64,000 nt of DNA from Choanephora cucurbitarum. Lineage: Eukaryota; Mucoromycota; Mucoromycetes; Mucorales; Choanephoraceae. The notes under the pieces were generated by a model, which did not search any database, was not told the DNA's origin, and worked only from the letters and a program-made list of their open reading frames with translations. Below are positions 23,620 to 35,548 of the stretch, in pieces (within the stretch, counting starts at the first letter, position 1; every line of letters starts with the position of its first letter). Position numbers and translations under genes: made by a program. Location of the stretch: positions 248,001 to 312,000 of the forward strand of contig JAIWNI010000017.1 in assembly GCA_025331435.1 (NCBI GenBank), in the 5' to 3' direction.

Positions 23620-25619
23620 AATAAGAGAGAGAGACATATAATAAAAGAAAGGAAGTAGTGAATGTATGAGTAGAAGAAGAAAAAACAAAGAGTGAAAGAA
23701 TTAAGCTTTTTTTTATATGGTCTTGACTTCTGTCAAATTGGCCTTAGTCTGTTATAGACATTTTTCAGCTTAGCTATTGCTTTCATCACATGCAGTACAC
23801 ACTACCACCCTAACAACCAATCGCTTCTCTTCCTGTCTATCTTTTTTTTTTACCTCACACACACTCTCTCTTTCTTTCTCTTTCTCCTTCAAACGTTTCA
23901 TACACTTGTTACACTTGAGCTATCAAGAGTCGAGACCTTCCTCTTTAATTCCCCTTCTTTCCTATCGCTTTGGGATTGTTGGATCGATCCTTTTGCAGAC
24001 ATAACTGTGTAATTCTGTACAACACCATTAGTCTGCTTTTTTTTCTCTTTTGGTAATGGTTTGGTTTCAGTTCTCCTTAACAACAAAAGATAACGTGTTT
24101 GTTAGGAATCACAGACAAGGGTAGAATAGAGAGATGCGGCGCTGATATAGTGTCTTTTCTTTTATCTCACACTACAAACCAGAAAAGAAGATGAGAGATA
24201 AAAGAAAGAGGGCAAGAAAGAACAATAAGAACAATAAGGAGAAACAAAATATCTAAAGCAATCACGTGAAAAGTACACTAAACTTTCCTTTTGTTTCTGC
24301 TCACTTTGCAAAAAACCGCGTTTTTTACCTGCGTTTTGTCACTATATGCGAATAGTACAATCCATACACGCATATTCTATCTAGTACGCTCTCGATCAAC
24401 AGGCAGTCGACTCTTCTTTTTTTTCTTTTGATAATAAAGATGGTAAAGCTCTATTTGTTTATGGTTACCTACTAATTGGATTTCCTTTCTAAGCAACATC
24501 CTCCAAACCATCGTCTGACATCTCTCTATCTCTGCCACTCACTTTTTTTTTTCTTCTTTTCTTCGAGTGCAGCGACTGTATACCAAAAGTCCACCGTGCT
24601 ATATCACCATGCACCAGTTAGACATGCAGTAGTATACAACTACAAAGACATAAAGAAACTTTTTTTCTCTTTCTTTCGGTAGTGCACCCGAAGAAGACCT
24701 GTCAAATTTACAAACCCAGAAAGGAAGCTTATTTTTTTTCTTGGTTCATTGTTTATTTTCTGAACAAGGAGGTGTCACAATCAATGCATCTAATTTTTTT
24801 TCTTGCTTTCTCTTTCTTTCTTTTTTACAACATACTATATACAGTCTAGAAACAACAGATGATGTAGTCATTACCACCTTGTTCGCACAATCTTCAAAAA
24901 AGGCAAAAATGTACTATCTGCCAGTTAAAAAAAAAGTGAGAAAGATAAAAAAGGAAAAAGAAAAAGATCGCCAACTTCGGCCATCCAAATTTAGTAATGG
25001 TAGTAAAAGTTGTTGTGTTTGAAACGCTGTTGATACTTTCTCTCAACAATCTGGTGCTAAAAGGTATAAGACTATATCCAAGCAAAATAAAATCTTTAGA
25101 AAGCTAGTTCTTCCAGTATCAAGCACCTTGATGTTGAGAATGATGAACGTAGGAAAGCAATCAGATCGTGTTGACAGACCAGAGAAAAATGACTGTACAG
25201 TCGATCTTTAAAGCATATCCGCGGACTGGGAAAACCACCGAAGACAGTTAAATGAGAACTGCGTCATTTATCTATGACCTGTGTCAATGCGATAACTAAT
25301 TTAGTAACTGGAAAAAAAAGAAGGGAAGGGAAAGAGACAAAGTAGGCTACATTTGGTGTACCACATCCGTGCATGTTTATTTACACCATTGTTAACTAGA
25401 CAAAAGGAGAAGACGATGAAAAGCTTGCGAGTAAAGGAATAACGAGAAGAGAGTGAACGGTTTATTTAGTGACAGTGATGGTCAGATCAGAATGTCAGTC
25501 TGTTGTGTATATGTTTTTTGTTGATGCTTTCGCAATACCAACACAACCTTTGGTGGAAACTGTGTTAAAGCAAACAGGATCTACAACAGAACTCACTTTT
25601 CGGGTGGTAGCTCATCTTC
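23620..25619. other. Intergenic, 2 kb; no gene seen
   Basis: Rich in polypyrimidine runs (for example 23850-23900 and 24410-24430). No open frame has a recognisable domain and no RNA gene was identified. Confidence 0.45.
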
Positions 25620-26253
25620 ATATTACTCCTTGCAGGCAGAATCAGCTAAAGTAAGTAACATTAGTGGACGAAAAATTAATATGAAATCTGCAACTGCCAA
25701 TGGTATTGAAGTTGTCCTGTGTGAGTTTAAGAAGAACGTTGACAGAAACGAACTGGCCGAGCAACAAGGCAAATGCTGTCGCTTTGACGTTGCTCTACTT
25801 GAAGACTTGAATACAATCAACATAGGCGACACGATCGTTACAACGATTTAGGGTGATATGGGATTGTAGTACTTTACTGACACTTGATCCCTACAATGCT
25901 TGCCTTCAGGCTGTCAAGGCAAGCTTATTGTCATCGAGAAAGATATGGATGCCATTTATCTTGCTTATCCCATCAGCAATGTAGAGGCTCTCACTGATTG
26001 AATACTTTTTGGATGACATGCTTGTCCAAAGCATGGTAACATTATGCCAGTGGAAAGCTAGCATCTTTCTTTGTTTGATCTAAGGCAGTAGTAACAATTG
26101 TTATAGTCCTGCCTTGTGAACTTTTCTAACAAAGCCAAAGTAAACAGCATTTACTTAGGCCCTGCCACAAAGAAAGGTGACGAGTTTGCTGCTCTGTTTA
26201 CACCAAAGCTAGGAAGCAGAAAACGACAGAGAAGCATTAAGAAAATAAAGTAA
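25620..26253 (+). pseudogene. Coding relic of unknown family
   Basis: A run of 73 codons (25630-25851) has a protein-like composition ('SGRKINMKSATANGIEV', 'CEFKKNV', 'CRFDVALLEDL'). After a stop the same style resumes with 'GKLIVIEKDMDAIYLAY' (about 25914-26000), and a lysine/arginine-rich end 'GSRKRQRSIKKIK' stops at 26251-26253. The order reminds me of a repetitive, uncharacterised Mucorales protein with an 'ELK/EFK' block and a basic tail. I cannot confirm that by search. Stops and frame changes make an intact gene unlikely, though unmarked introns could explain part. Confidence 0.3.
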
Positions 26254-27829
26254 ACTGCTTTCTCTATCCTCCTTGTTTGTTTGTACAATTGGCAGATCAA
26301 GATAAAGCGATACTCACGATAATCTTTTTAACTTGCCAGTAAAACAAAATATAAATGACAGTTAAAATTAATTTCAGAATCAGTTTTATGGTATCCATAT
26401 ATCTACTCAGATGTATAGTCAGATAGTTATAGTGCAATACATACTACCTATGACCATGCTTCCTAAAACTTAGTAAATGACGCTTAGACAGCAACTATAA
26501 CTAATCCTAAATAAATCATATGTATAAGCCTGACCAACTTCACACTCTATTGACATTTCAATACTTTTATGTATAACATTTGAGACAGCTTTTTCTTTAA
26601 GGCGCCAAGTTCGCCAGGACACAACCATGGCTAAGTACTTGACCTGCAGTCCATTGAGTTATCCTGATATGTGTTTAATTTATTCGCCACTTTTAAGGCT
26701 CTTTGTTCAGATCATAGTCGACCAATGACTAAAGTTGCATCAGAGCTTTACTTTGATTCACCAGACTCATCTCATTCAGATCAGACACGCACATTTGATA
26801 ATAAGGTACTTCCTCACTCTTTCCAACTTTTCAGGATTGTAGACGAATCCTGTTTTGTCTTTATTTTGATTTGCTTTTATGTCCGTTACAGAGCCTTTTT
26901 TTTTATTGCTTCTCAACAAGTCAGATAGCAACAGCAAAAGCTAATTTTATCTGATTAAGGCGACTATACAGCGATTTAACAAAAAAAAAAAGATAAGATG
27001 CTTGCAACTCCCTTAAAATTGAAAACATCATCTCTTCCATTTTTGCCCTATAACAATCACTTTCTCACATCATAACACTGTCAGACTCATACAATACAAC
27101 TGAAAAGGTCTTCCATTTAATACACAAGTATTTTTTTTAATTTGAGTAAGACAGAATTACTCATTGCAGTTGAAAAGTTGATAGGAGGTGCGTCCTCCTT
27201 TGTTTTTAGCGAACCATTCCGATCTTCAAGGCATGCTCGCAATGAGACGGTCCTAGACTGCTAAAAAAAATTTAGGGAAGCGAGTGATGATAGCATTCCC
27301 ATTCCGTATATCCGGATGCGCTGCGACTTTACTTTGGAATATGCCCAAATGAGAATGCTACCATCGTTCGCTTCCCTAGAATTCTTATCAGTGTCAGATG
27401 TATGGGTTGAATATGTTCTGGCATGCAAAGTATATTCAGGCTACTAATAGTAGGTAACATTACCAGAAAAGGTCTCGGGAAAGCAAGCCTGACAATCGTC
27501 TTCTTTAGATTCATTTGTGTGACCGATAAACCTTGGATCCAAGTTTACTGGATTCATGATGAAGAGAGATTCTGGGATAGATACATGTGATTCCAAACAA
27601 ACTTGAGAATGAGCTGATTTCCGGCCATAATACCGGCTTTTAAGAATTCTTTGAAACTTTTCAAGAGGATTGTATCCACATCATTCCTTTTGTCACATCT
27701 AGAGACAAACAAGTCAATGGCCACAAGTAAGACGCAGTAGAACATCGCTCCAATGGGTGCAATGAGTGTGTTGGCCATCAGGCATATGTATGTATACAGC
27801 CATTTAAGAAACATTAGCAACCAACATCA
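26254..27829. other. Intergenic, 1.6 kb; no gene seen
   Basis: Short frames on both strands (for example 26671-26928, and 27329-27514 and 27554-27820 on the minus strand) lack recognisable domains. The part after about 27540 may belong to the transposase relic that follows. Confidence 0.4.
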
Positions 27830-28200
27830 TCCAATACGACCAGAAGCTTTCTTGACTGAGTCGTATTGCCATGTAGACCACCATTCAAAAAAACCTAGGC
27901 AGCAGCTAGAGCAACTGTTAATGAGAAGAACAAAGGCTCAATGTTGATGACGTTTGCTATCTTTGTTGTCTATACTCAAAACCAAAAGTGGAGGGCCAGA
28001 ACGATCAAAGGCATCATTACTGTTGGGCAGACAAAAGGGAGTAGAGGTGTTAAGATAGACTGCCACACCAACTTTGACAAGGACAAATTTGCCAGTCTTT
28101 TTGAAAAGCTCTGTGTGTCGTTGATCCCTTATGGCAATTGCATCATTCATATGGATGGTGCGTCTTACCATAAGAACCGCATCAAAAGCTGAGACCAAGC
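27830..28200 (+). pseudogene. DDE transposase fragment (Tc1/mariner/DDE_3-like)
   Basis: Two overlapping frames carry parts of a DDE endonuclease: 'LTESYCHVDHHSKK' (about 27850-27890), where a first acidic residue is expected, then after a frame change 'GVKIDCHTNFDKDKF' and 'GNCIIHMDGASYHKN', the second-Asp block of this superfamily (28140-28180). The C-terminal third, with the last acidic residue, was not found. The gene is truncated and frameshifted, so it is not functional. Confidence 0.6.
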
Positions 28201-29219
28201 CTTGGTTGGCTGAGAAGGTGAGGGGGAATGATAAAGAACAAAATACCATTTAATGACAGGGAGAAGGAAACTGTTGTCACACTGAAGAAAAAAATGAAAG
28301 AAAGCCTATCTAAGACAAAAAATCTCATTTTCTGTCAGTCTGGAAGAAGTCTCTTCAGCAATGACTCACATACCATGGTGGCTTCATTGAAAAATGCAAA
28401 GAACAAGAGATGAATGTTGATGAGGCTTCTTCCAACTGAGTTTCAATCAATTAAAACAATTGTTATTCTTTGAAAAGCACAACTTTGAAAATATAGAGTC
28501 ATGAAGTGAGACGAACATAGAAACTAACAACATTCACATATGGGCTTCAGAATGGTTACTAATTTCATGGGTGTAACTCGAGAAAATCGGATAAGAAATT
28601 CAATGAATCTATCTCTACCATCAGAAAAACGCTTGGTTTCTGAGATTATATTTTAAGCTCATCTGTCAGTCTCTTGCATAAAAATAAGGTACCAATCATG
28701 GCAGTAATATGCACCTTTTTATCTCAGAGTTAGGCGAGTGGCGTATTATTATTATTTTTTTTAGGTAATTGACTATAGCTTTCTTTATTACAAAAAGAGT
28801 CTGTTTGAGTAAGAAGTGCTTTTGAATTCTTTTCTTAAACCTCTGAGAGAGAAAGAGAAAAAAAAAAGGAGAGAGAGTGAGGGAAGGGGAATTGGTTGGC
28901 AACAAGCATTTTCAATCTCTTTGGACATGAAGGAAAGCCACATTTCGAGTTAGTACCACCTTTGGCGCTTTGATGGTGACAGGCTTTTTTTTTTTTTACT
29001 TGTTCTACCTTATGCAGCTATCTCAGCAAATAGGTTCGTATTACCAAGGATTGCATATCAGTTTTTGGCGAATTCATGAATTACATGGCTAAAGTACTAA
29101 CTTTTTTTCTTTATATGACAAAAAAAAAAGGATGATACAATTCATCAAGCTTATTTATTTCAATTGAAAGAGTAAGCGCATACCAAAGTCAATACACGCC
29201 TTAGAAAAAAAAATAGGCT
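28201..29219. other. Intergenic, about 1 kb; no gene seen
   Basis: The frame at 28228-28413 is lysine-rich and may be the tail of the transposase relic. The rest holds poly-T/poly-A runs and the 3' flank of the WOPR gene. Confidence 0.4.
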
Positions 29220-30131
29220 CTAGAAATAATATTCACTTGAAGACTGAGGGTTTTGATAGTTGCTTTCTTTGGCAGTAAAGACAGGATGTGTGGGTGTAGA
29301 TAGAGAAGGGTATCTATGTCTTGATATCTGAGGTAAAGGTGTATTGGGTGTTGAATGGGTAGGCGTAGGCGGTAATCCAATTTGAGAAGAATAGACTGGA
29401 TGAGAATGTAATGACATATGATGATCATAAATAGGCGATAACATGGTATTACTGTTGTTGGCTTGAGAAAAGTCGTTACTGTTATCTGCTTCCACCATGG
29501 GCGGTATTCTAAAATTCTGTCTCGATAGAAGTTCAGGAGAGATATCTAAATTGGCTAATTCGGGTACAACCGAGGGAATGCGAAGTCGGCGCTGCAGAAC
29601 GTCATCAGGGTAATAATAAGAAATCAGGTGGAGTGGAGATCCATGAACGACAACGGACATTGTTTTTTTGATCAAGCCATCTTCTTTGAAGTTATAGTGG
29701 TCAGATAGACTACCTACCAACTGGCGTTCTCTTGTACGTTGAAAGTGCATTTGATCAAGCGAATGACGTGTTCGTGAAGAGGGATCAGATGGAAGCTTGC
29801 GTATCGATTGTTTTGCATTGTGTTTCTTGTTGAGTTCGCGATAGACTAAGAAATTGCCCATGATACGTGATGGACTCCAGATACGACCGTCTGTCCATCG
29901 TTTGATGCCTAATTCCTTTCTTCAGTCAGACTGTAGCCCAAATTCCCATCTCGACTTACCAGATTCTGTTTCATCAAAGACAAAGATAGAACCGGAGCGG
30001 ACCAGTTGTCGCTCTTTTTCCTGCAATCTTCGAGTTATTCTCGGTAACATGTTTCTTTTACATGCTTCGAATATAAGTAAGCAATCTTGAGTAGTTTCTA
30101 TGTAACCATGGAAAGTCTCTGAGACAGACAT
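29220..30131 (-). CDS. WOPR-domain transcription regulator (Gti1/Pac2/Wor1 family)
   Basis: Two exons, 29960-30131 and 29220-29908, with a 51-nt intron; 286 aa. The N terminus carries the first WOPR block ('ETFHGYIETTQDCLLIFEAC', 'VRSGSIFVFDE') and, across the splice, the diagnostic 'SGIKRWTDGRIWSPSR' and 'GNFLVYREL'; the second WOPR block with 'DGLIKKTMSV' follows at about residues 125-160. The C-terminal half is low complexity (Asn, Ser, His, Pro), as usual. Family members (Wor1, Ryp1, Gti1, Pac2) bind DNA and switch morphology, mating or nutrient programmes. The 1.3-kb upstream gap is typical of heavily regulated WOPR genes. Which paralogue this is cannot be told. Confidence 0.9.
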
Positions 30132-31477
30132 TTTCTGAAATAAAGAGAAGAAAGAAAAGAGAGGATGATTTCAGGCTTTTCTTTTTCTTTTGAAATTCAG
30201 TTTCTGAATAACAAATTCTGACAAATCGAGAAGAACAAGGTAGTACGTGCATTGTATTGAAGTTCTTTAACGCTTAGATTTGTTATGTCAAATCCATCTA
30301 GACTAGTCCTGCTTAGAGTACTGTCAAAGTTAAGAGAGACTGGAAAGGATAAAGTAGCTTCCAATCATTTCAAAAAAAGAAGACGCTCTCATACATTGCT
30401 TGACTCTCTCTCTATTATGAAGGTGATAGCCTATTTGACAATAGTGCTTCAAAAAAACTTGCTTATGTTGATACTCGATTTAGCGCATCATTTCAAAAGT
30501 AAGCCAAATGAGTTTATTTCTGTTCGAGACGCCTTCAACAGTATATTCTTAACTAGGTAAACATATCTTCATGTTGCTTGTGCTATGCATGTATTCTGAT
30601 GAGAATGGTAATCAATTTCATGATCAATAGTCCAAAGAAAAACTTCACTCTAAAAGACCATAAGCTTAAATCATTCCATCAGATCGTCAGCATATCATCT
30701 CTCTCTCTCTTTTTACTTCCAAGAGATAGTTTTTAATTAAGAACTTCTTATTATATATAATTTATTTGTGTCTCCTGTATATGTCATCTGCCTTTTTGTT
30801 TTCATATTGTTTAATTAAAATAATATGCTTACGATCTGTCAGCTACACTTTATAAATCCACATTTTTGTTTATCACATGACACTCTTGGCAGAACTATGT
30901 ATCCACTTTCAAAAGGCAGCCCTTCTTTTTTTTTTTTTGTTCTTATTTTTTCATATGAAAGGGTGTATCTATTTAAGCTTATTTTTTTTTTAAATGAACA
31001 ATAAGGATAGCCTATCAATGACAACAACGACATCATCATTACCAACACAAAGTGTAACCTATTTATTTGATCCACAAAGGGAATTCTATAAAATACAACC
31101 TTTCATAGAAATGACTCATTTTATGATTGAAAAGAGAAAATATGAACTCATTTGCCAAAGACGGGCCAATCAAAGTTATGTTTGTGACCAGTATGTATAA
31201 GTGACCAATTAAGAATCGATATGCTGCTGTTTTTGGGGGGTATCTAAAGATAGACTAAACAAAAGTCCCCTCTTCCGGTTAAACATTGGCTGTGCAAGTC
31301 GAGCATATTGCGCTAATTTCTTTGGGATGTTTTAGCCTATGGTTACACAAACAATGAAGGTTTTAAAAAGTGAAAAAAAAAATCTTTTATTTTTTCTTAT
31401 TTTTCTTAATTTTTTTCTTTTCTTTTTCTCTTAATACCACTATCATACCCTTCTCTCTCTCTATAGAAAAAAAAAAG
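30132..31477. other. Divergent intergenic, 1.35 kb
   Basis: It lies between the WOPR gene (leftward) and the GT2 gene (rightward). Two short frames (30285-30560 and 30994-31200) are unsupported. The last 110 bases before the GT2 ATG are a long T/C-rich leader. Confidence 0.45.
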
Positions 31478-33371
31478 ATGAAGGCAGCATTGTTAAATTA
31501 TCCATTTGAACTGGTTGCTCCTATGGTAGCTATTGGCTCTACTTTGCTCTTATTTTTGGGTCCATTACTGATCCCTCGTATCTACATTGTCTTCTTATTG
31601 GTCTATTTTACTGTCTTCTTGTATACTCAAGTAAACCATGTCTTCAAGTTCTATATCACAGCCTCAAAGATGCAACAGACCATCAACCAATGGAATCAAC
31701 ATACCTCTACCCTCAGCCCTAACACAAATTCCAATAATTCTGATGAAGTCACTAACAACAATAACAATAACACAACTACTCGTGAAAGAATTACTTCTGT
31801 TGAAGAACTTGAAGAGATGGAAACCTCTCTTACTCAATATGAAGATACTCACCTTATTCATGCCTTTATTGTACCCAACTATGCAGAGCCTGAAGCCCTT
31901 TTGAGAGATACTATTAAGCGTTTAGCCAATCACAAGTAAGGAGTTTTCTATTGAAAGAGGGGAGATGATCTATGTCATTTAAGAGAGAGGGGGGGATAAC
32001 ATTTCAAGAGAACTAACATAATCTTAAAAAAAAAAACAGGAATGCTCAAACGAATTATGTCATCATTTTGGCTATGGAAGCTTCAGAATTGAATTATGAA
32101 CAAAAGGCAAACAACCTAAGCCATTACTTTAAAGACAGTTTCCTTCAATTCATCGTTACTGCTCATCCTTCTGATATTCCCGGAGAAACACGCGGTAAAG
32201 GGTCTAATGTGGCCTATGCTGCCAGACACGGTTGTGCTCAAATGCTTCAACATGGTATTGACAGAAGAAGAATTATCTTGACTGTCTCTGATTCTGATAG
32301 TTCAATTCCTGAACTTTATGTGAAGGAGGTAAATTTTTTTTTGTTTGCAGTGGGGCTTAGAATCTCATATTTATTTGATAGATTGAGAAAGCCTTTTATC
32401 GTGCTGAAGATCCCTATTTCCTCTTGTTTGCTCCTCCTATCTTTTTCTCTCGTAACTGTAAAGAAGTACCTGCTGCTGTTCGAATGACAGACATTACCTG
32501 GTCAGCCATGGTCATGTCTAGCTTAAGTAACAGTCGTGGTCTCTGTTTCCCTTGTTCTACCTATAGTCTCAGTATGGTCTTGGCTGAGAGAGTGGGCTAT
32601 TGGGATACAGATGCAGATTCAGTAGGTGAAGATATGCATATGATGCTCAAGTGTTTCTTCAAGACAGATGGTCTTGCTCGTTGTTGTCCTATCTTTGTGC
32701 CTATCAATCTGACCAATGTCCAGACACCAGGCTACCTTGCCAATATCCATGCTCGATTTGTCCAAGCCAAGCGTCATTACAACGGTATTGCTGATCTTGC
32801 CTATACCCTTAGAAATTCATTTGGTGTCAGAGATGACATGTTAGACGGTAATCATGTCTTTGCCTCACTTACCAAAAAGACAACAATGTATGCATCACCT
32901 AGTTTCTGGCTTGATAAGTTAGTCATGTGTACCAAGGTCATGGAGGCTCATCTGATTCCTGTCTCTTCCGGCTGGCTGATGTTTGCAGCTGTGCCATTGA
33001 TGCAATTTATCCTGTTTCCACCTCATTCGATGGTAGCCTTTGTTGATCCAGTCGATAACCCTATTCTTACTTCTGAGTTCTATTCTACCCTATGGAATAT
33101 TGTCAAGATCATCACTATCTTCTTGCCTTTTCCCTTGTTTGGTACCTTGGCCATCTATGAGCATCTTCATCGATTCATTGATCGGGAATTGTATCGTAAG
33201 ACGGAGTCTCGTAACTGGCGTAACCTGTTTGATTACACCTCTTTACCTATTGCTGCCTGGGCCTTTATGACTATCCCTGCCACAATCGCTTGTATTAAGC
33301 GACTCTATAAGACAAACGATAAGTATATTGTTGCAGAAAAGTTTTTTGATGAAGACAGTAATGAAGATTAG
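31478..33371 (+). CDS. Membrane GT2-family glycosyltransferase
   Basis: Three exons, 31478-31935, 32040-32328 and 32382-33371 (introns 104 and 53 nt); 578 aa. Two N-terminal membrane segments lead to a GT-A domain: 'HAFIVPNYAEPEALL', 'RGKGSNVAYAAR', a DxD-like 'VSDSDSSIPELY', an acidic 'GEDMHMMLK' and a 'QAKRH' motif where processive GT2 enzymes have Q(Q/R)xRW. Two or three C-terminal membrane helices follow. This places it with fungal GT2 enzymes that make or export a polysaccharide; the product is unknown. It is distinct from chitin synthases. An Asn-rich, polar linker (about residues 70-120) sits before the catalytic domain. The in-frame stretch upstream of 31478 has no ATG and is a poly-pyrimidine leader. 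Confidence 0.75.
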
Positions 33372-33931
33372 ATTTTTAATTATTTATAACATACGCCACT
33401 TTATAACCCCCCCTCCCCACTTTAATACATGTTTCAAGCTCTCTCTTTAATTACGCTTTCTTGTTACTTTACTTAATTCTAATACTAATAAAAAAAAAAA
33501 TCATGTACATTTTATTTACTTTTAGTTACACAGTTACTATGATCACTATCCATTGTCTTACCATGCGACACGTGTTCGACTACCCCGAACATCTTTTTTG
33601 ACTGTATAGGCTAAAGAGATCGCTTAAGAAAGTTTAAAAAAAAGAGGTGTTACAATATGAAACTGTTTGTATAAATTCGTATGAGAAAGACCACAACAAA
33701 CATGATCTTGTTTGTAGAATTCTCTGTTTGGATAACAAAAAAGAACGTCATATCTGATTCTTACTTATTGGTCAACTATTATCCTTCCTTCTTCTTCTTC
33801 GTAAACAATTTCCCCTCTCAACATATGAACTGAATGACATCATTTCTTATTTTTTGATGAAATTTGTTACTTTTTTTATTTTTATTTTTTATTTCAGTCT
33901 AAAAAGCAGACACAGATATATATCATGCAAT
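33372..33931. other. Convergent intergenic, no gene seen
   Basis: It holds the 3' flanks of the GT2 and eL24 genes, with C-rich and T-rich tracts (a C7TC4 run near 33405). Nothing else was recognised. Confidence 0.5.
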
Positions 33932-34620
33932 TTAACGAGAAGTGGCAGCAGCCTTAGGGGCAAAACCCTTAGCTTGTTGCTTGCTGACCTTAGCTTGAGC
34001 ACCCTATCATGATTGTTTAGATACCATAAAAATAGAATTCAAACTAACTTACAGCAGGGTTGGCAGCCTTCTTGGCAGCAACAGCAGCCTTCTTAGCTTC
34101 CTTGGACTTGGAGATGGCAGCTTGACGAGCAGCAGCACGGGCATCAGGCTTTTGGTTACGCTTAGCACGGATAGCATCCCAAGAAGCACCAACAACAGCA
34201 CGTTCGTGCTTGACGGTACGACGAGAACGCTTCTTTTGAACTTCTTCAGTGATACCCTTCTTGTTCAAACGACGGTAGATAACAGTCCATCTGATCTTAC
34301 GAGGGTTCAAACGTTGAAGGAAGTAAGAAGCAGCCTTACCGTTGATGAAACGGAAAGTCTATTATAAAATAAAATACGATTGCTTAATTGATGTCCATCT
34401 ACTTCCATATCATCTACTTACTCTATTAAAAAAAGAAAAGAAAGTTAGATCTACATGGATGGCTTTACTTCATGGTCATTTTACCTGCTGTCGACACGGA
34501 CGTAAGTCTTACCCTTGGCAGGGTAGATCTTGTGGCCAGAGAAAGAACAAATCTCAAGCCTAAAAGAGGTATGATTAGTGATGTTGTGTTGGATGGATGC
34601 CTATGATTTTTTTACTTCAT
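33932..34620 (-). CDS. RPL24: 60S ribosomal protein eL24
   Basis: Five coding exons: 34616-34620 (ATGAA), 34485-34559, a single base at 34422, 34053-34358 and 33932-34003; 152 aa (yeast 155). The sequence is unmistakable: '[19 protein letters not shown]', '[18 protein letters not shown]', '[13 protein letters not shown]', '[13 protein letters not shown]' and the C-terminal 'KQQAKGF'. eL24 is a late-joining protein of the large subunit that forms a bridge to the 40S. Exon 2 ends two bases into a codon while the next exon must begin at a codon start, because an in-frame TAG abuts it. The one-base exon 'A', framed by a strong acceptor (T-tract, taatag) and donor (gtaagt), fixes the frame. Flanking introns are 62 and 63 nt. 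It shares a promoter with the RbfA-like gene. Confidence 0.93.
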
Positions 34621-34690
34621 CTTGATTTATGGATGTATGGCGAAAGAGGAGGTTCTTCAATCATGGCCAGCCATTCTGGTTTCCTTACAA

Positions 34691-34752
34691 GGTCCCCCCC
34701 CCCCACTCTTTTTTTTCTTCAATACCCCGAATAAGAAAGGTCCCCCCCCCCC
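34691..34752. promoter_or_regulatory. Twin C11 tracts in the eL24/RbfA bidirectional promoter
   Basis: Two identical 14-mers, GGT followed by eleven C, start at 34691 and 34739. They lie in the 204-base gap between two divergent ribosome-related genes. RRP41 has a C13 tract in a similar upstream position. A protein-bound or i-motif/G-rich promoter element is possible; function is inference. Confidence 0.4.
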
Positions 34753-34824
34753 TTTTATGTATCTTTCTTTTCGGACCGAATTCATTGGTAGAGTCCGATC
34801 TTCTTTTCTCTTTTCTTTTTCTTT

Positions 34825-35528
34825 ATGTCAGTTCATCGCTTTATTCTTTCTACACCCTTTCGTTCTCAAAGGTTCTTTTCAAGCACAACCAAAGCCTTTA
34901 AAAAGCAACCAAAAGAACCTCGTTACTCAGTACAGAACCAACAAGTTCTAGATGACTACATGATCCCCGGACCTGCCTTGAGGTTCTTCAAGACAAAACG
35001 AACAAAGAAACCTCAAGAGACAACGACCCATCCAGTAAGTGAGCAATTCTTATCTATATAGAAAGACTAAAGATAATAAAGCTCTCAGAGCATGGCTTAG
35101 AGAATATGTACACAGCACCCGCTCGATCGATTCGATACAATGAATTTGACTCTGCACCCACTGTTGTTCAAGAACGATTGGCTGAACGTATTCATAGAGC
35201 CATCACAACCATGTATTCTGTAGAAGCACTACCGACTCAATGGATCACACCTCAACATGTGCTTATCCGAGCCGTCAAGGTCTCGAGAAATCTAAGGAAA
35301 TGCCGAGTGTTGTATGAAGCCTTATCAGATAGAAAACAAGAAAGAGGTCACACACACCGTTCTTTATCAGATTACACCCCATTATTGAACACACTGATTC
35401 ATTCGCATGCAAACATCAAACATCCACTTTCAATCAAATTCATACCAGACACTCAAACAAAGGAATTAGATGATATTTTTAAACAAATCCTATCTGAGCA
35501 AGATAAGGGCAATGAAATAAATAATTAG
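34825..35528 (+). CDS. Mitochondrial ribosome-binding factor A (RbfA)-like protein
   Basis: Two exons, 34825-35034 and 35082-35528, with a 47-nt intron; 218 aa. The first 25 residues are basic, Ser/Phe-rich and free of acids, fitting a mitochondrial targeting peptide. Residues about 85-215 match the RbfA KH-like pattern: a helix 'QERLAERIHRAITTMY', 'HVLIRAVKVSRNLRKCRVLYEAL', and the terminal 'PLSIKFIPDTQTKELDDIFKQI'. RbfA binds the small ribosomal subunit and assists 16S/12S rRNA maturation. Its divergent pairing with eL24 fits a translation role. The first acceptor-like AG (35060-35061) would run into a stop, so the acceptor at 35080-35081 is used. Family assignment rests on pattern only. 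Confidence 0.6.
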
Positions 35529-35548
35529 ATACATAGTTAAAGAAGCAG

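Noticed and set aside
23335..23688. Leftward frame with Gly-Ser-Leu repeats
   Set aside because: It is the translation of the 9-bp minisatellite; there is no start context, splice signal or conserved part.
26585..26660. tRNA-like look of the segment around GGCGCCAAGTTCGCC
   Set aside because: A and B boxes and a cloverleaf could not be formed on either strand.
30285..30560. Rightward frame of 91 codons upstream of the GT2 gene
   Set aside because: No domain, unusual composition and no flanking signals; most likely chance.
30994..31200. Rightward frame of 68 codons
   Set aside because: Lies in the GT2 promoter region with an opposite-strand frame over it; no recognisable family.
34359..34484. 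A single 126-nt intron in eL24 without the one-base exon
   Set aside because: It shifts the frame, destroys the conserved protein and gives a stop soon after; no other donor or acceptor repairs it.
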